From assembly GCF_020177575.1 (NCBI RefSeq), contig NZ_JAHTBK010000001.1:1609875-1673874 (forward strand): a stretch of 64,000 nt of DNA, read 5' to 3'. This stretch comes from Hasllibacter sp. MH4015. GTDB lineage: Bacteria > Pseudomonadota > Alphaproteobacteria > Rhodobacterales > Rhodobacteraceae. The notes below the pieces were generated by a model, which saw only the letters and a program-made list of their open reading frames with translations, was not told the origin of the DNA and did no database searches. Both the position numbers and the translations under genes were made by a program. Of the stretch, positions 52,852 to 63,868 are shown one piece after another (the stretch's first letter is position 1; each line of letters opens with the position of its first letter).

Positions 52852-53184
52852 GTAAACGGACGGCGCAAAAAGGAAAAACGATGCGCTCAACCATGGCGTG
52901 CGCTTGCCGCGGCAGGCAACGAATCGGTGGCGGAGGGCTGCGAATCAGTTTTGCTGCGTGGTGTGCGGGCCACGCTTTTCGCGATCTGCGCGCGATTTGA
53001 GCGCCATTCCGCCCGCCGGAACCGTGGCTCTGCGGCCACTTTGGGCGGTTTGAACGGCCCGAAAGGATCGATTCCGGCCCCCGGGCGTTGATCGGGGCGC
53101 ACAAACGTTGTGTTCTACGTGCCGTAATGCTGGCCGTTCCGATCCGGCCACGTCTGCCTGCCTAACTATCTGAGGGGAAATCTC
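52852..53184. other. 333-base gap without a recognised gene
   Basis: Lies between the divergent deacetylase and small exported-protein genes, so it should hold both promoters. Several short frames exist, but none has a ribosome site, a conserved-looking product or a hydrophobic segment. A GGCCG / CGGCC inverted repeat around 53131-53148 is the only structure noticed. Confidence 0.4.
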
Positions 53185-53370
53185 ATGAAAAAGCTCGCCT
53201 GCGCTGCTGCGCTCAGCCTCGCCGTCATGGCGCCCACCGCGAATGCATCGGGTTACGTGCAGCCGCACACGCCCGAAGTTGTCGTGATCGAAGACACAGC
53301 CGCCTCGAACCAAGGCATCTTCGTCCCGGTCTTCGCGCTGCTGCTGCTGATCATGCTGCACCACGGCTGA
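53185..53370 (+). CDS. small exported membrane-anchored protein
   Basis: A 61-residue protein with a signal peptide (residues 1-22, ending ANA), a short acidic middle with EVVVIEDTAAS, and a C-terminal hydrophobic helix GIFVPVFALLLLIMLHH. Mature it is only about 39 residues. A GAGGGG site lies six bases before the ATG, and a strong terminator follows at 53412. The layout resembles small roseobacter proteins of unknown function. It is convergent with lon. Confidence 0.75.
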   Translation: MKKLACAAALSLAVMAPTANASGYVQPHTPEVVVIEDTAASNQGIFVPVFALLLLIMLHHG

Positions 53371-53411
53371 GGCGCCGTCACGGAACATTCCCGTGACATC
53401 CATGAATTGAG

Positions 53412-53445
53412 AAGCCCCGCCGGAGTGGTTTCCGGCGGGGCTTTT
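53412..53445 (+). terminator. bidirectional rho-independent terminator
   Basis: A 12-base stem AGCCCCGCCGGA / TCCGGCGGGGCT with a six-base loop, then TTTT. On the plus strand it ends the small exported-protein gene; the same hairpin faces the end of lon on the other strand. Confidence 0.85.
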
Positions 53446-53471
53446 CATTGTCTGGTGAAAGGCGCGACGGA

Positions 53472-55880
53472 TCAGTGCGCCGTGGCCCCGGTGCCCCCGC
53501 GTTCGAGTGCCGCCTGGGCCGCGGCCGCTTCTTCCGCCGCCTCGTCCCATTCGATCGGCTCGGGCGTGCTGGTCAGGGCATGTTCCAGAACCTCGGATAC
53601 GTGATTGACGGGGATGATATTCAGCCCCTCCTTCACGTTATCAGGAATCTCCGCCAGGTCCTTCTCATTCTCCTGCGGGATCAGAACCGTTGTGATCCCC
53701 CCGCGAAGCGCGGCGAGCAACTTTTCTTTCAACCCGCCGATGGGCATGGCGTTGCCGCGCAGGCTCACCTCACCGGTCATGGCGATGTCGCGTTTCACCG
53801 GAATGCCCGACAGGACCGACACGATGGACGTCACCATCGCAAGACCCGCGCTTGGCCCGTCCTTGGGCGTCGCGCCGTCGGGCACGTGGACGTGGATGTC
53901 CATGCGGTCGAATTTCGGTGGTTTCACCCCGATCTGCGGCGCAATCGACCGGACGTAGGAAGAGGCCGCGTCAATCGACTCCTTCATCACATCGCCCAGT
54001 TTGCCGGTGGTCTTCATCCGACCCTTGCCCGGCAATTGCAGCGCCTCGATATGCAGCAGGTCGCCGCCCACGGAGGTGTAGGCCAACCCGGTGACGACAC
54101 CGACCTGGTCCGCATCCTCCGCCAGACCGTAGCGGTACTTCTTCACGCCCAGGAAATCATCGAGATTGTCGAGGGTTACGACAACTTCTTCAACCTCTTT
54201 GCGGACGATCTTCGTCACCGCCTTGCGGCAGAGTTTGCCGATCTCCCGCTCCAGGTTCCGCACCCCCGCCTCGCGGGTATAGACGCGGATCATTTCCTGC
54301 AGCGCCTCGGGCTCCAGCGTGAATTCCTTGGCCTTCAGCCCGTGGTTCTTCACCTGCTTGGGGATCAGGTGGCGATGGGCAATCTCCGCCTTCTCGTCCT
54401 CGGTGTAGCCCGCCAGCGGGATGATCTCCATCCGGTCCAGAAGTGGGCCCGGCATGTTGTAGGAGTTCGCGGTCGTCAGGAACATCACGTTCGACAGGTC
54501 GTATTCGACCTCAAGATAGTGGTCCACAAAGGTCGAGTTCTGTTCCGGGTCCAGCACTTCAAGCATGGCCGACGCCGGGTCGCCCCGGAAATCCTGCCCC
54601 ATCTTGTCGATTTCATCGAGCAGGATCAGCGGGTTCGTCGTTTTCGCCTTCTTCAGCGCCTGGATGATCTTGCCGGGCATCGAGCCAATGTAAGTCCGAC
54701 GGTGGCCGCGGATCTCGGATTCGTCCCGCACGCCACCCAGCGAGATGCGGATGAACTCGCGCCCCGTCGCCTTGGCAACCGACTTACCGAGCGACGTCTT
54801 GCCCACACCGGGAGGGCCGACAAGGCACATGATCGGGCCTTTCAGCTTTTTCGAGCGTTGCTGCACGGCTAGATACTCGACGATCCGCTCCTTCACCTTC
54901 TCAAGCGAATAGTGGTCGTCATCGAGGATCTTCTGCGCGCGGCCCAGATCCTTCTTCACGCGGGATTTGGTGCCCCACGGGATCGACAGCATCCAGTCGA
55001 GGTAGTTGCGCACGACGGTGGCTTCCGCGCTCATCGGCGACATGTTCTTGAGCTTTTTGAGCTCGGCTTCCGCTTTTTCCCGCGCCTCTTTCGACAGCTT
55101 TGTCTCGGCGATCTTTTCTTCGAGTTCCGCGACCTCGCCCGCGCCCTCTTCGCCATCTCCCAGCTCGCGCTGGATCGCTTTCATCTGTTCGTTGAGGTAA
55201 TATTCGCGCTGCGTCCGCTCCATCTGGGATTTCACGCGGGTCTTGATCTTCTTCTCGACCTGCAGAACCGACATCTCGCCCTGCATCAGGCCATAGACCT
55301 TCTCAAGCCGGCCTGCGACTTCAAGCGTTTCCAGAAGCTCCTGCTTCTGCGCCACCTCAATGCCCAGGTGGCCGGAGACCAGATCCGCAAGCTTCGCGGG
55401 ATCAGAGGCTTCCGAAACCAGCCCTAACGCTTCCTCGGGGACGTTTTTCTTGACCTTGGCGTATTTCTCGAACTCTTCGCCGACAGACCGGGTCAGCGCC
55501 GCGATCGCGTCGAGATCGCCCGCCGTCTCGGCCAGCTCCGTCGCGCGAGCCTCGAAAAACAGGTCGGTGGCGGTATATTCCTCGATCCGGACACGGCGAC
55601 GGCCTTCGACCAGCACCTTGACGGTGCCGTCGGGCAGTTTCAGCAGCTGGAGCACATTGGCCAGCACGCCCATGTCATAGATGCCTTCGGGGCCGGGATC
55701 ATCCTCGGCCGGGTCGCGCTGGGACGACAGAAGGATTTGTTTGTCATCCTCCATCACCTCTTCGAGGGCGCGGACGGATTTTTCCCGCCCGACGAACAGC
55801 GGCACGATCATGTGCGGAAACACGACGATATCGCGCAGCGGCAGGACGGGGTACGTTGTTTGCTCTGGCATAAGCTTCAT
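53472..55880 (-). CDS. lon: ATP-dependent protease Lon
   Basis: AAA+ protease that degrades misfolded and regulatory proteins. The 802-residue protein has the N-terminal substrate domain (LPLRDIVVFPHMIVPLFVGR), a coiled coil (about 190-260), Walker A GPPGVGKT (about 356-363), Walker B LLDEIDKMG, and the protease domain with the Ser-Lys pair: Ser in PKDGPSAG (about 680) and Lys in GGLKEKLLAA (about 722). In Caulobacter, Lon degrades SciP, DnaA and CcrM; sciP is also in this window. Its upstream region holds a heat-shock promoter. The ATG at 55880 follows AAGGAAGG; the next ATG (55871) is possible. Confidence 0.97.
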   Translation of the reverse strand: MKLMPEQTTYPVLPLRDIVVFPHMIVPLFVGREKSVRALEEVMEDDKQILLSSQRDPAEDDPGPEGIYDMGVLANVLQLLKLPDGTVKVLVEGRRRVRIEEYTATDLFFEARATELAETAGDLDAIAALTRSVGEEFEKYAKVKKNVPEEALGLVSEASDPAKLADLVSGHLGIEVAQKQELLETLEVAGRLEKVYGLMQGEMSVLQVEKKIKTRVKSQMERTQREYYLNEQMKAIQRELGDGEEGAGEVAELEEKIAETKLSKEAREKAEAELKKLKNMSPMSAEATVVRNYLDWMLSIPWGTKSRVKKDLGRAQKILDDDHYSLEKVKERIVEYLAVQQRSKKLKGPIMCLVGPPGVGKTSLGKSVAKATGREFIRISLGGVRDESEIRGHRRTYIGSMPGKIIQALKKAKTTNPLILLDEIDKMGQDFRGDPASAMLEVLDPEQNSTFVDHYLEVEYDLSNVMFLTTANSYNMPGPLLDRMEIIPLAGYTEDEKAEIAHRHLIPKQVKNHGLKAKEFTLEPEALQEMIRVYTREAGVRNLEREIGKLCRKAVTKIVRKEVEEVVVTLDNLDDFLGVKKYRYGLAEDADQVGVVTGLAYTSVGGDLLHIEALQLPGKGRMKTTGKLGDVMKESIDAASSYVRSIAPQIGVKPPKFDRMDIHVHVPDGATPKDGPSAGLAMVTSIVSVLSGIPVKRDIAMTGEVSLRGNAMPIGGLKEKLLAALRGGITTVLIPQENEKDLAEIPDNVKEGLNIIPVNHVSEVLEHALTSTPEPIEWDEAAEEAAAAQAALERGGTGATAH

Positions 55881-55953
55881 GCCTTCCTTTGCTTTGGCCG
55901 AAGGTCTGGCCCCGCTTTGCGGCAGCCTAGGCCCTCTCCTCTTCAGGATGTCT

Positions 55954-55984
55954 TAACGTGGGGCGCGCGTGCGGTGGTTTCAAG
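55954..55984 (-). promoter_or_regulatory. RpoH (sigma-32) heat-shock promoter of lon
   Basis: On the minus strand, CTTGAAA (55984-55978), a 14-base spacer, then CCCCACGTTA (55963-55954), close to the sigma-32 consensus CTTGAAA and CCCCATNT. The predicted transcript starts about 65 bases before the lon ATG. The rest of the 380-base gap to 56260 holds no gene; it should also carry the promoter of the plus-strand ATP-grasp gene. Confidence 0.65.
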
Positions 55985-56260
55985 CGCGTCCATCGCCGCA
56001 AATCCTGCACCTCAAGAGGCGTCGCCACAACCCATCCTTTGCGTCCCGCCGACATGACGCCCCAAAATACTGTGGAGAACACCGAAAAACCGACGCCGAC
56101 GCGCGCCCGTAAAGGAAGGTTTAACGCTTGGGGGTCACACCAGTCGGGTGACGCACGGCGCGCGGGTGCACGATTTGCCCGCCTCGCCCAACTTTGGTCA
56201 CTTTTCCCCGGCATTGTTTCCAAAACCGGCCCAATCAAGCAGTCATCAAGAGGCAAGACC

Positions 56261-57451
56261 ATGAATATGCAGGCCCCCATCAGCGCCGCACAGCGCGACT
56301 ACAACAAGTATTCCGGCGGCGAGAAGCTCAGCGTCAGCGAAATGGTGGCCTATGCAGCCAAGAAATCCGGACGCTCCGCCTTGCAGATCGGACGGGAATT
56401 CCAGGCGCTGAACCGGTCGGTACGCAAGATCAACATGGAAGAATATCTGCGCTGGGGCCTCTACGACGACACGCGCTTCGATGATGCCAAGCGCGCGGAG
56501 TTTATCTCCAACGACGTCCACTGGCCCATCGCGCACAAGGTCAACAAACGCTCGTGGCAGGCCAGCGCCGAGGACAAGATGATGGCGGCATCCGTTCTGT
56601 CCACGGGTGGCGTCGCCGTGCCTGAGACAGTCGCCGTGATCGACCATTCGCAACGGATTTACCCCGGCATTGAGAAAGTCGGCTCGCCCGAGCAATTGCG
56701 CGATGTGATCAAGGCGCTTGGTACAAGCAAACTCTTCGGCAAGATGCGCGATGGCATGGTCAGCTTCGGCGCGTTTCGGGTCCGCGACGCCGACGCGACG
56801 CATATCATTTGTGACGGGCTTGACCCGATGACCTATGAGGCCTTCTTCCGCGAACACCTCGCGGGCGACGCCTACCTTTTGCAGCGCCGCCTCGACAATC
56901 ACAGCGACCTTGACCCGTTCGCGTCCGGGCTGGCCACCGTGCGTATGCTGAACCTCGTGCGTCAGCAGGACGTGTATTGTCCGATCGCCATCATCTCCAT
57001 GCCGCAGGGCGACAACGTGGCCGACACGCTTTGGCGCAGCGGCAATATCGCGTGCGAAGTCGACGTCGCAAGCGGCCAGATCAAGACCATCGTTCGCCGC
57101 AATGGCCACGATATCGACTTCCTGCCGGACCATGACGTCAACGCGGGCCTGATGGGCATGACGCTGCCCCATTGGGACAAGCTGCGCGAGATGAACGAAC
57201 GCGCCGCCCGCATCTTCGAGCCGATCAAGTTCCAATCCACCGACATCGCCATCACACAAGATGGCCCGGTCGTGGTTGAACTGAATTACGGAAGTGGCTT
57301 CGGCCTTCCCCAAAACGCCAGTGGTCGCGGCCTTCTAAATCCGGTCGTCCGCGGCTTCTTCGAGCAGAACGGGATCAACTTCGATGGACAGGCCGGCACG
57401 GAAGAGAAGAAGGCCAAGGGCGGTTTCAGCCTCTTCGGCAAACGCAAGTAG
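56261..57451 (+). CDS. ATP-grasp protein, sugar-transfer-associated type
   Basis: A 396-residue protein that appears to belong to the sugar-transfer-associated ATP-grasp family, a group often found near capsule or exopolysaccharide genes but of unknown reaction. The ATP-grasp core is suggested by KMRDGMVSFGAFRV, the DGLDPMTYEAFF strand region and the metal-ligand-like end VVVELNYGSGFGLPQN. No glycosyltransferase is nearby. The ATG at 56261 follows AGAGG; a much longer open frame from 55958 has no ribosome site. It lies divergent from lon. Confidence 0.72.
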   Translation: MNMQAPISAAQRDYNKYSGGEKLSVSEMVAYAAKKSGRSALQIGREFQALNRSVRKINMEEYLRWGLYDDTRFDDAKRAEFISNDVHWPIAHKVNKRSWQASAEDKMMAASVLSTGGVAVPETVAVIDHSQRIYPGIEKVGSPEQLRDVIKALGTSKLFGKMRDGMVSFGAFRVRDADATHIICDGLDPMTYEAFFREHLAGDAYLLQRRLDNHSDLDPFASGLATVRMLNLVRQQDVYCPIAIISMPQGDNVADTLWRSGNIACEVDVASGQIKTIVRRNGHDIDFLPDHDVNAGLMGMTLPHWDKLREMNERAARIFEPIKFQSTDIAITQDGPVVVELNYGSGFGLPQNASGRGLLNPVVRGFFEQNGINFDGQAGTEEKKAKGGFSLFGKRK

Positions 57452-57461
57452 TCGCGACACC

Positions 57462-57498
57462 AAAAAACAATGCGCGTCGGGGGCTCCCCTCGGCGCGC
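57462..57498 (-). terminator. rho-independent terminator of the exported-protein gene
   Basis: On the minus strand, a GCGCG-GGGG-containing stem (CGCGC paired with GCGCG, inner CCCC with GGGG, one bulge), then ATTG and six U. It lies in the 69-base gap between two convergent genes. Confidence 0.6.
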
Positions 57499-57520
57499 TG
57501 TGTCGTACTGGTCCAGATAA

Positions 57521-58078
57521 TTAACGGCTGAGCGTTACGAAACGGCGCGCCGCGTGACCCATGAACTCCATGTGAAAAATGCCCGAAAGCAGGTCTTCGT
57601 TCACCATGTAGAGCAAGGCCTCGAACTGGATCTGCTCCCCTTCCATCACCGCGTCGCCCCGGAAAGACACAAGCGGCAGAAGGTCGGTGGAACAATTTAC
57701 CGCAACGCCCAGATTGTCGAAATCCATGCGGGTTTGCAGGTTCGGGTCGTCCGCCAGCGTGATACCAAAGTCCCCTGCCATGGCCTCATTGACGACGCGC
57801 GTTTCGATGGCCTGCCAATCGCCACCGGCCGCGAAGATCGTGCCGTCGTCGTTGTAGGTGATGGTCACGGCCTCAGCCCCGGACGGCGGTAGGGGCATGT
57901 TCATCTGCGGCCCGGAAATGTAGCCCGCACCGTTCGTGCCGGTCCAGTCGCCATCAAGAAGCGGGGCCACAATCGTCTCATATTCATCGGGCGTGACGCT
58001 GCAACCGTCGAGCTGTTGCGCGGCGACGGGCGCGCTCAGGATGAGGGTTGCAGCGAAGGCAAAGACGGCGCGTGTCAT
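57521..58078 (-). CDS. exported protein of unknown function
   Basis: A 185-residue protein with a signal peptide (residues 1-20, ending PVAAQ). Two cysteines, in DGCSVTP and VNCSTDL, could form a disulfide. The rest looks beta-rich, with repeated aromatic and acidic strands. No family is recognised. It sits between the ATP-grasp gene and tgt, with its own terminator. Confidence 0.75.
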   Translation of the reverse strand: MTRAVFAFAATLILSAPVAAQQLDGCSVTPDEYETIVAPLLDGDWTGTNGAGYISGPQMNMPLPPSGAEAVTITYNDDGTIFAAGGDWQAIETRVVNEAMAGDFGITLADDPNLQTRMDFDNLGVAVNCSTDLLPLVSFRGDAVMEGEQIQFEALLYMVNEDLLSGIFHMEFMGHAARRFVTLSR

Positions 58079-58171
58079 GGGATAAAACCTTTCGATAAAG
58101 CGACAAATCCAACTGCATCACAAATTAGTGAAGACACGACGTGCAGCCCATGGCGGATTTCCCGTCCTTCT

Positions 58172-58198
58172 CGGGGAAGGGCGCGCCCGCCTTCCCCG
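58172..58198 (-). terminator. hairpin after tgt
   Basis: A perfect 9-base stem CGGGGAAGG / CCTTCCCCG with a nine-base loop, directly past the tgt stop. No clear U-run follows, so it is a weak terminator candidate. Confidence 0.4.
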
Positions 58199-58206
58199 TG
58201 CGTGCG

Positions 58207-60292
<2,086 letters not shown>

Positions 60293-60398
60293 GGCCATAT
60301 TCCTTTCGTGAAGATGGACTGACCTAGCCGCGTTTCGGCCAAGGTCGCGACCGCCAGGGGTGAAGCCTCGTTTGCAATAATGAAAAGGATGCGCGCCG

Positions 60399-61226
60399 AT
60401 GTGGGATGATTTCGCCCTGTTCTCCATCGTTGCCCGCCAAGGCAGTCTCACCGCCGCCGCCGCTGAGGCGGGCGTCAGTGTCGCCACGCTCAGCCGGCGC
60501 ATGACGGGGCTTGAGGCGGCGCTTGGCCGCCCGCTCTTCCAGCACGGACGCCTCGGCTACGCACTGACCTCGGAAGGTAGGGAGCTTCTGCGCCGCACCG
60601 AACGGATGGAGGCCGCCGCCGCCGACATCACGGCATGGCGCGACCGCCCCCGGGGCAAACGCCGCGTCCGCATCTCCGCCGGAACCTGGACCTCCCTGAT
60701 GCTGGCGCGGCACCTGGAGGAGTTCTGGCGACCCGAATACGATTGGGTGCCCGAATTCCTGCAAAGCGAGCGGGACATGGACATCGCGCGGCGAGAGATC
60801 GACATCGGCGTGCGAAACCGGCGACCAAACCAACCCTGGCTGGCGGGACGGCGGACGGGCAGCGTCGAATTTGCGGTCTACGGCCGCGATGCGGACGTCA
60901 TGGGCTGGATCGGGGCCGCCGGTGACAGGGCCGTCACCCCGTCGGCGCAGTGGACCGATGCGCATCATGGCGACGCCGTTGTGACCCGCGCGAACGAGGC
61001 GCCCCTTGGCCTTGCCATGGCGCAAGCCGGGATCGGGCGCATGGTCTTGCCGACCTTCGTGGGCGACCTGACAGATGGCCTGATCCGCCTGGACGCGCCG
61101 ATCGATGCGCTGGGCTCAGAGCGTTGGCTCGTCTGTCACCACGAAGGCCGCCACGATCCACCGATCCGCCACGCAATCACCGCGTTGGCGGGCTTTCTCG
61201 CCCCGACCGGACAAACACGGCCCTAG
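60399..61226 (+). CDS. LysR family transcriptional regulator
   Basis: A 275-residue regulator with an N-terminal winged helix-turn-helix (SLTAAAAEAGVSVATLSRRM, about residues 16-35) and a short C-terminal ligand-binding domain. It is about 20 residues shorter than typical LysR proteins. Its target is not clear: it is not divergent from a catabolic gene, and it ends convergent with the methyltransferase gene, sharing the bases CTAG between the two stop codons. Confidence 0.85.
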   Translation: MWDDFALFSIVARQGSLTAAAAEAGVSVATLSRRMTGLEAALGRPLFQHGRLGYALTSEGRELLRRTERMEAAAADITAWRDRPRGKRRVRISAGTWTSLMLARHLEEFWRPEYDWVPEFLQSERDMDIARREIDIGVRNRRPNQPWLAGRRTGSVEFAVYGRDADVMGWIGAAGDRAVTPSAQWTDAHHGDAVVTRANEAPLGLAMAQAGIGRMVLPTFVGDLTDGLIRLDAPIDALGSERWLVCHHEGRHDPPIRHAITALAGFLAPTGQTRP

Positions 61227-62038
61227 GCCACGGCGCGCACGAAGTGGAAATTCCCGGGCACGCGGACGGCACCATCCTCAACCATCTCCGCAAACCCCTC
61301 TACCATCCCGGCTTTCACGGCGTCGCGTTGGCTGTCGGTCAGGGTCCCCGCGTCCTTCGCCTGACCGATCCGCATGGACGCCGCACCGATCGTCATCTGG
61401 ATCGACGCAACATGTTCCGGCGATCCCGGCGGCGCAAGAACCATATCCAGGGTCTCAATCTCTGCCGACCATCCCGCATCGGACAAAATGGCGTGCAACT
61501 TTTCGACATCGCCGAACCGCATCGGACCGGGCCCCGTCGGATCGAATGCCGCGCCCGGCCCGAATACGCCTGCCGCAACACGTCCGGGCATGGTGAAATA
61601 CGGGTTTCTCTCAGGCGGTCCCCAGCAGGCGAAATGCAAGGGTGCACCGGGCTTCATCGCGCGGCGGATATTGGCGAAGGCCGCAACGCTGTCGCGGAAG
61701 AACATCACGCCGAACAAAGATATCGCCGCGTCAAAGGTTGCAGGCTCGAATGCGTGGTCCTGCGCATCGGCGACAATCACGTCCACGTTTCTAGGCGTGC
61801 GCTCGCGCGCCCTGTCCGCGAAGGGTGGCGCGACTTCGATCCCCGTCACCTGACCGTCAGGCCCCACCGCCCGTGCCGCATCCAGAAGCGTGATACCGGC
61901 GCCCGGTCCGATATCGAGAACCCGCTGCCCCTTTTTCAAATTCGCGCGCGCCATCAATTCATGGCGCACCGGGGCGTGGGCCGCATCCGTATCCGCCTCG
62001 ATCCGCAGCCACGGCGCGGCCATTGCAGTCCAATCCAT
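61223..62038 (-). CDS. class I SAM-dependent methyltransferase
   Basis: A 271-residue protein with motif I VLDIGPGAGITLLDA (about residues 42-56) and a GIEVAPPF strand-2 end, in the Methyltransf_25 type. The C-terminal part carries RFGDVEKLHAILSDAGWS, a layout close to UbiE-like small-molecule methyltransferases. The ATG at 62038 is preferred because GGAGGG lies six bases before it; the ATG at 62044 directly abuts that site. The substrate is unknown. Confidence 0.85.
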   Translation of the reverse strand: MDWTAMAAPWLRIEADTDAAHAPVRHELMARANLKKGQRVLDIGPGAGITLLDAARAVGPDGQVTGIEVAPPFADRARERTPRNVDVIVADAQDHAFEPATFDAAISLFGVMFFRDSVAAFANIRRAMKPGAPLHFACWGPPERNPYFTMPGRVAAGVFGPGAAFDPTGPGPMRFGDVEKLHAILSDAGWSAEIETLDMVLAPPGSPEHVASIQMTIGAASMRIGQAKDAGTLTDSQRDAVKAGMVEGFAEMVEDGAVRVPGNFHFVRAVA

Positions 62039-62178
62039 CGACATCCCTCCGCGGTGCACCACGCCACCCTTGCCTGCATGGCGCCCCACAGAAAAGGGAA
62101 TACGCCGCATCGCCTATGCCTTTACGCCCAATGCCCCAATCCTTATATCTTCGCTCAGGTACACAAGCGGATGGCCAC

Positions 62179-62541
62179 ATGACCGAGCAGACACCCAAGA
62201 TGGAAGGCGCGCCGCTGATCCGGCCCTCCACCACCGACCACGCGCTCTACGATTCTGTCGTGGAGGCGTGCCGCTCCGTCTACGATCCTGAAATCCCGGT
62301 GAATATCTATGACCTCGGCCTGATCTACACGATCGAGATCGGCCCGGAGAGTGATGTCGAGATCATCATGACCCTGACCGCACCCGGTTGCCCCGTTGCG
62401 GGCGAGATGCCGGGATGGGTCGCCGACGCGGTGGAGCCACTCGACGGCGTGAAGACGGTGAACGTGGAAATTACTTGGGAGCCGCCCTGGGGCATGGACA
62501 TGATGTCCGACGAGGCGCGCCTGGAGCTTGGCTTCATGTAA
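62179..62541 (+). CDS. sufT: SufT/MIP18 family (DUF59) Fe-S assembly protein
   Basis: A 120-residue protein of the DUF59 family, used as a maturation factor for Fe-S proteins. Family blocks are VVEACRSVYDPEIPVNIYDLGLIY, LTAPGCPVAGEMPGWV and ITWEPPWGMDMMSDEA. The only Cys of the conserved position is in the PGCPV motif. The ATG at 62179 is preferred; the open frame extends upstream over the methyltransferase promoter without support. An IscA-type gene lies 1 kb downstream. Confidence 0.88.
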   Translation: MTEQTPKMEGAPLIRPSTTDHALYDSVVEACRSVYDPEIPVNIYDLGLIYTIEIGPESDVEIIMTLTAPGCPVAGEMPGWVADAVEPLDGVKTVNVEITWEPPWGMDMMSDEARLELGFM

Positions 62542-62739
62542 AGCCGCGTCCGCGCCCAAACGCGACCCGGTTTTTCCCTCCTGTAAAGACAGGCATTCCT
62601 TAACCTTCGGGGCGCTTGTTCCCGGCCCCCGCCCCTGCCATGATCCGCCTGGGGTAAAGACGCAGGGGCCAGCATTCTCGCCGGCTGCCGGTGCCGCGCA
62701 ACGGGCGCGCGCACCCGATCACGAGGATTGATCACCCGG

Positions 62740-63417
62740 ATGGCAGCCTACACGTTTTCGGCCCTGTTCCTGGCCCATGTGATCGCCGATTACGTGCTCC
62801 AGACCACGTGGATGGTCGTGAACAAGAAACGTGCCATCGCGATGGCAGCCCATATCGGGTTGGTCCTTGGCACCATGTGCCTGACGACGCTGTCCTTCCA
62901 TCCCGGTTTCATCGCGCTCGCCCTGGCCCATCTGTGGATCGACATCGTCAAGACCTACGCGATGCCCGAAGGTTTGGGGGCCTATGTCGCGGACCAGCTT
63001 CTGCACATCGCCTCCATCGCCGGGGTGGCCCTGTTCTTCCCGATGATCTGGGCGATGAGCCCGCTGGCGGACGTCGAGAACCTGCCGCTTTACTACATGA
63101 TCGCTGCGGGCGTGCTTTTCGCCGCGCGCGGCGGGCAATATGCGGTCGCCACCATCGTCGCGCGCCAGGGGCTTGGCAAAAGCGACGGCGTGGTCGTCGG
63201 ATGGGCCGAACGCGCGGCTTTGTGCGTAGTGCTGATCGGCGGCTTTCCGATCCTCTCCGCGGCGGTTGTGGCCGCCAAGGGCCTCTACCTTGCCGTTCGT
63301 GCGCCGGGTCGCGAGGATCTGGGCCGCAAACGTCTGATCCTTGGAACGATTGTCAGCCTTCTATGGGGCTTCGGCGTGGCCATCCCCCTCGCCCTTGTGA
63401 TGCCGATGATGCAGTGA
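62740..63417 (+). CDS. DUF3307-like multi-pass membrane protein
   Basis: A 225-residue protein with about six hydrophobic segments. The N-terminal ALFLAHVIADYVLQTTWMV with the HVIADY pattern matches DUF3307, a family with an otherwise unknown role. The histidines of HLWIDIVKTY are also typical. A TTG at 62728 just behind GAGGA is an alternative start. It lies between the sufT-like and iscA-like genes on the same strand but is not tightly coupled to either. Confidence 0.75.
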   Translation: MAAYTFSALFLAHVIADYVLQTTWMVVNKKRAIAMAAHIGLVLGTMCLTTLSFHPGFIALALAHLWIDIVKTYAMPEGLGAYVADQLLHIASIAGVALFFPMIWAMSPLADVENLPLYYMIAAGVLFAARGGQYAVATIVARQGLGKSDGVVVGWAERAALCVVLIGGFPILSAAVVAAKGLYLAVRAPGREDLGRKRLILGTIVSLLWGFGVAIPLALVMPMMQ

Positions 63418-63496
63418 CACCGGCCTTGCGGGGCTTGAGCCGAAGTACACAGGCGCTTACATATCCCCCATACGCGTCATCCAAAGGACCGCCCCG

Positions 63497-63868
63497 ATGT
63501 TCGGTATCCCCGGAAAACAAGCCGTCACCATGACCGACAAGGCCGCGCGGCAGATCGCCAAGCTCATGGAGCAGGGCGGCACGCAAGGTCTGCGGATCGG
63601 GGTGAAGAAGGGCGGCTGCGCGGGCATGGAATACACCATGGATTACGTGTCCGAGATCGACCCCAACGATGAGGTGGTGGAACAGGATGGCGCGCGGGTG
63701 ATGATCGCCCCCATGGCGCAGATGTTCCTGTTCGGGACCGAGATCGACTACGAGGTGTCGCTGCTGGAGGCGTCCTTCCAGTTCCGCAACCCCAACGTGG
63801 CCGATGCCTGTGGCTGCGGTGAGTCGATCAAGTTCAAGGATATCGACGAGTTGAGCGCCGAGACGTGA
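63497..63868 (+). CDS. IscA/SufA-type iron-sulfur carrier protein
   Basis: A 123-residue A-type carrier that accepts and delivers Fe-S clusters. The three conserved cysteines are present: Cys41 in GGCAGMEY and Cys105-Gly-Cys107 in ADACGCGES. The stop overlaps the GTG of the TfoX-type gene (GTGA), so the two are coupled. With SufT and the IscU-like scaffold it is one of three Fe-S genes spread through the window. Confidence 0.92.
   Translation: MFGIPGKQAVTMTDKAARQIAKLMEQGGTQGLRIGVKKGGCAGMEYTMDYVSEIDPNDEVVEQDGARVMIAPMAQMFLFGTEIDYEVSLLEASFQFRNPNVADACGCGESIKFKDIDELSAET

Noticed and set aside
55958-56260. An upstream extension of the ATP-grasp gene by about 100 codons
   Set aside because: It lacks a ribosome site, its product is unlike the rest, and it would run over the lon promoter.
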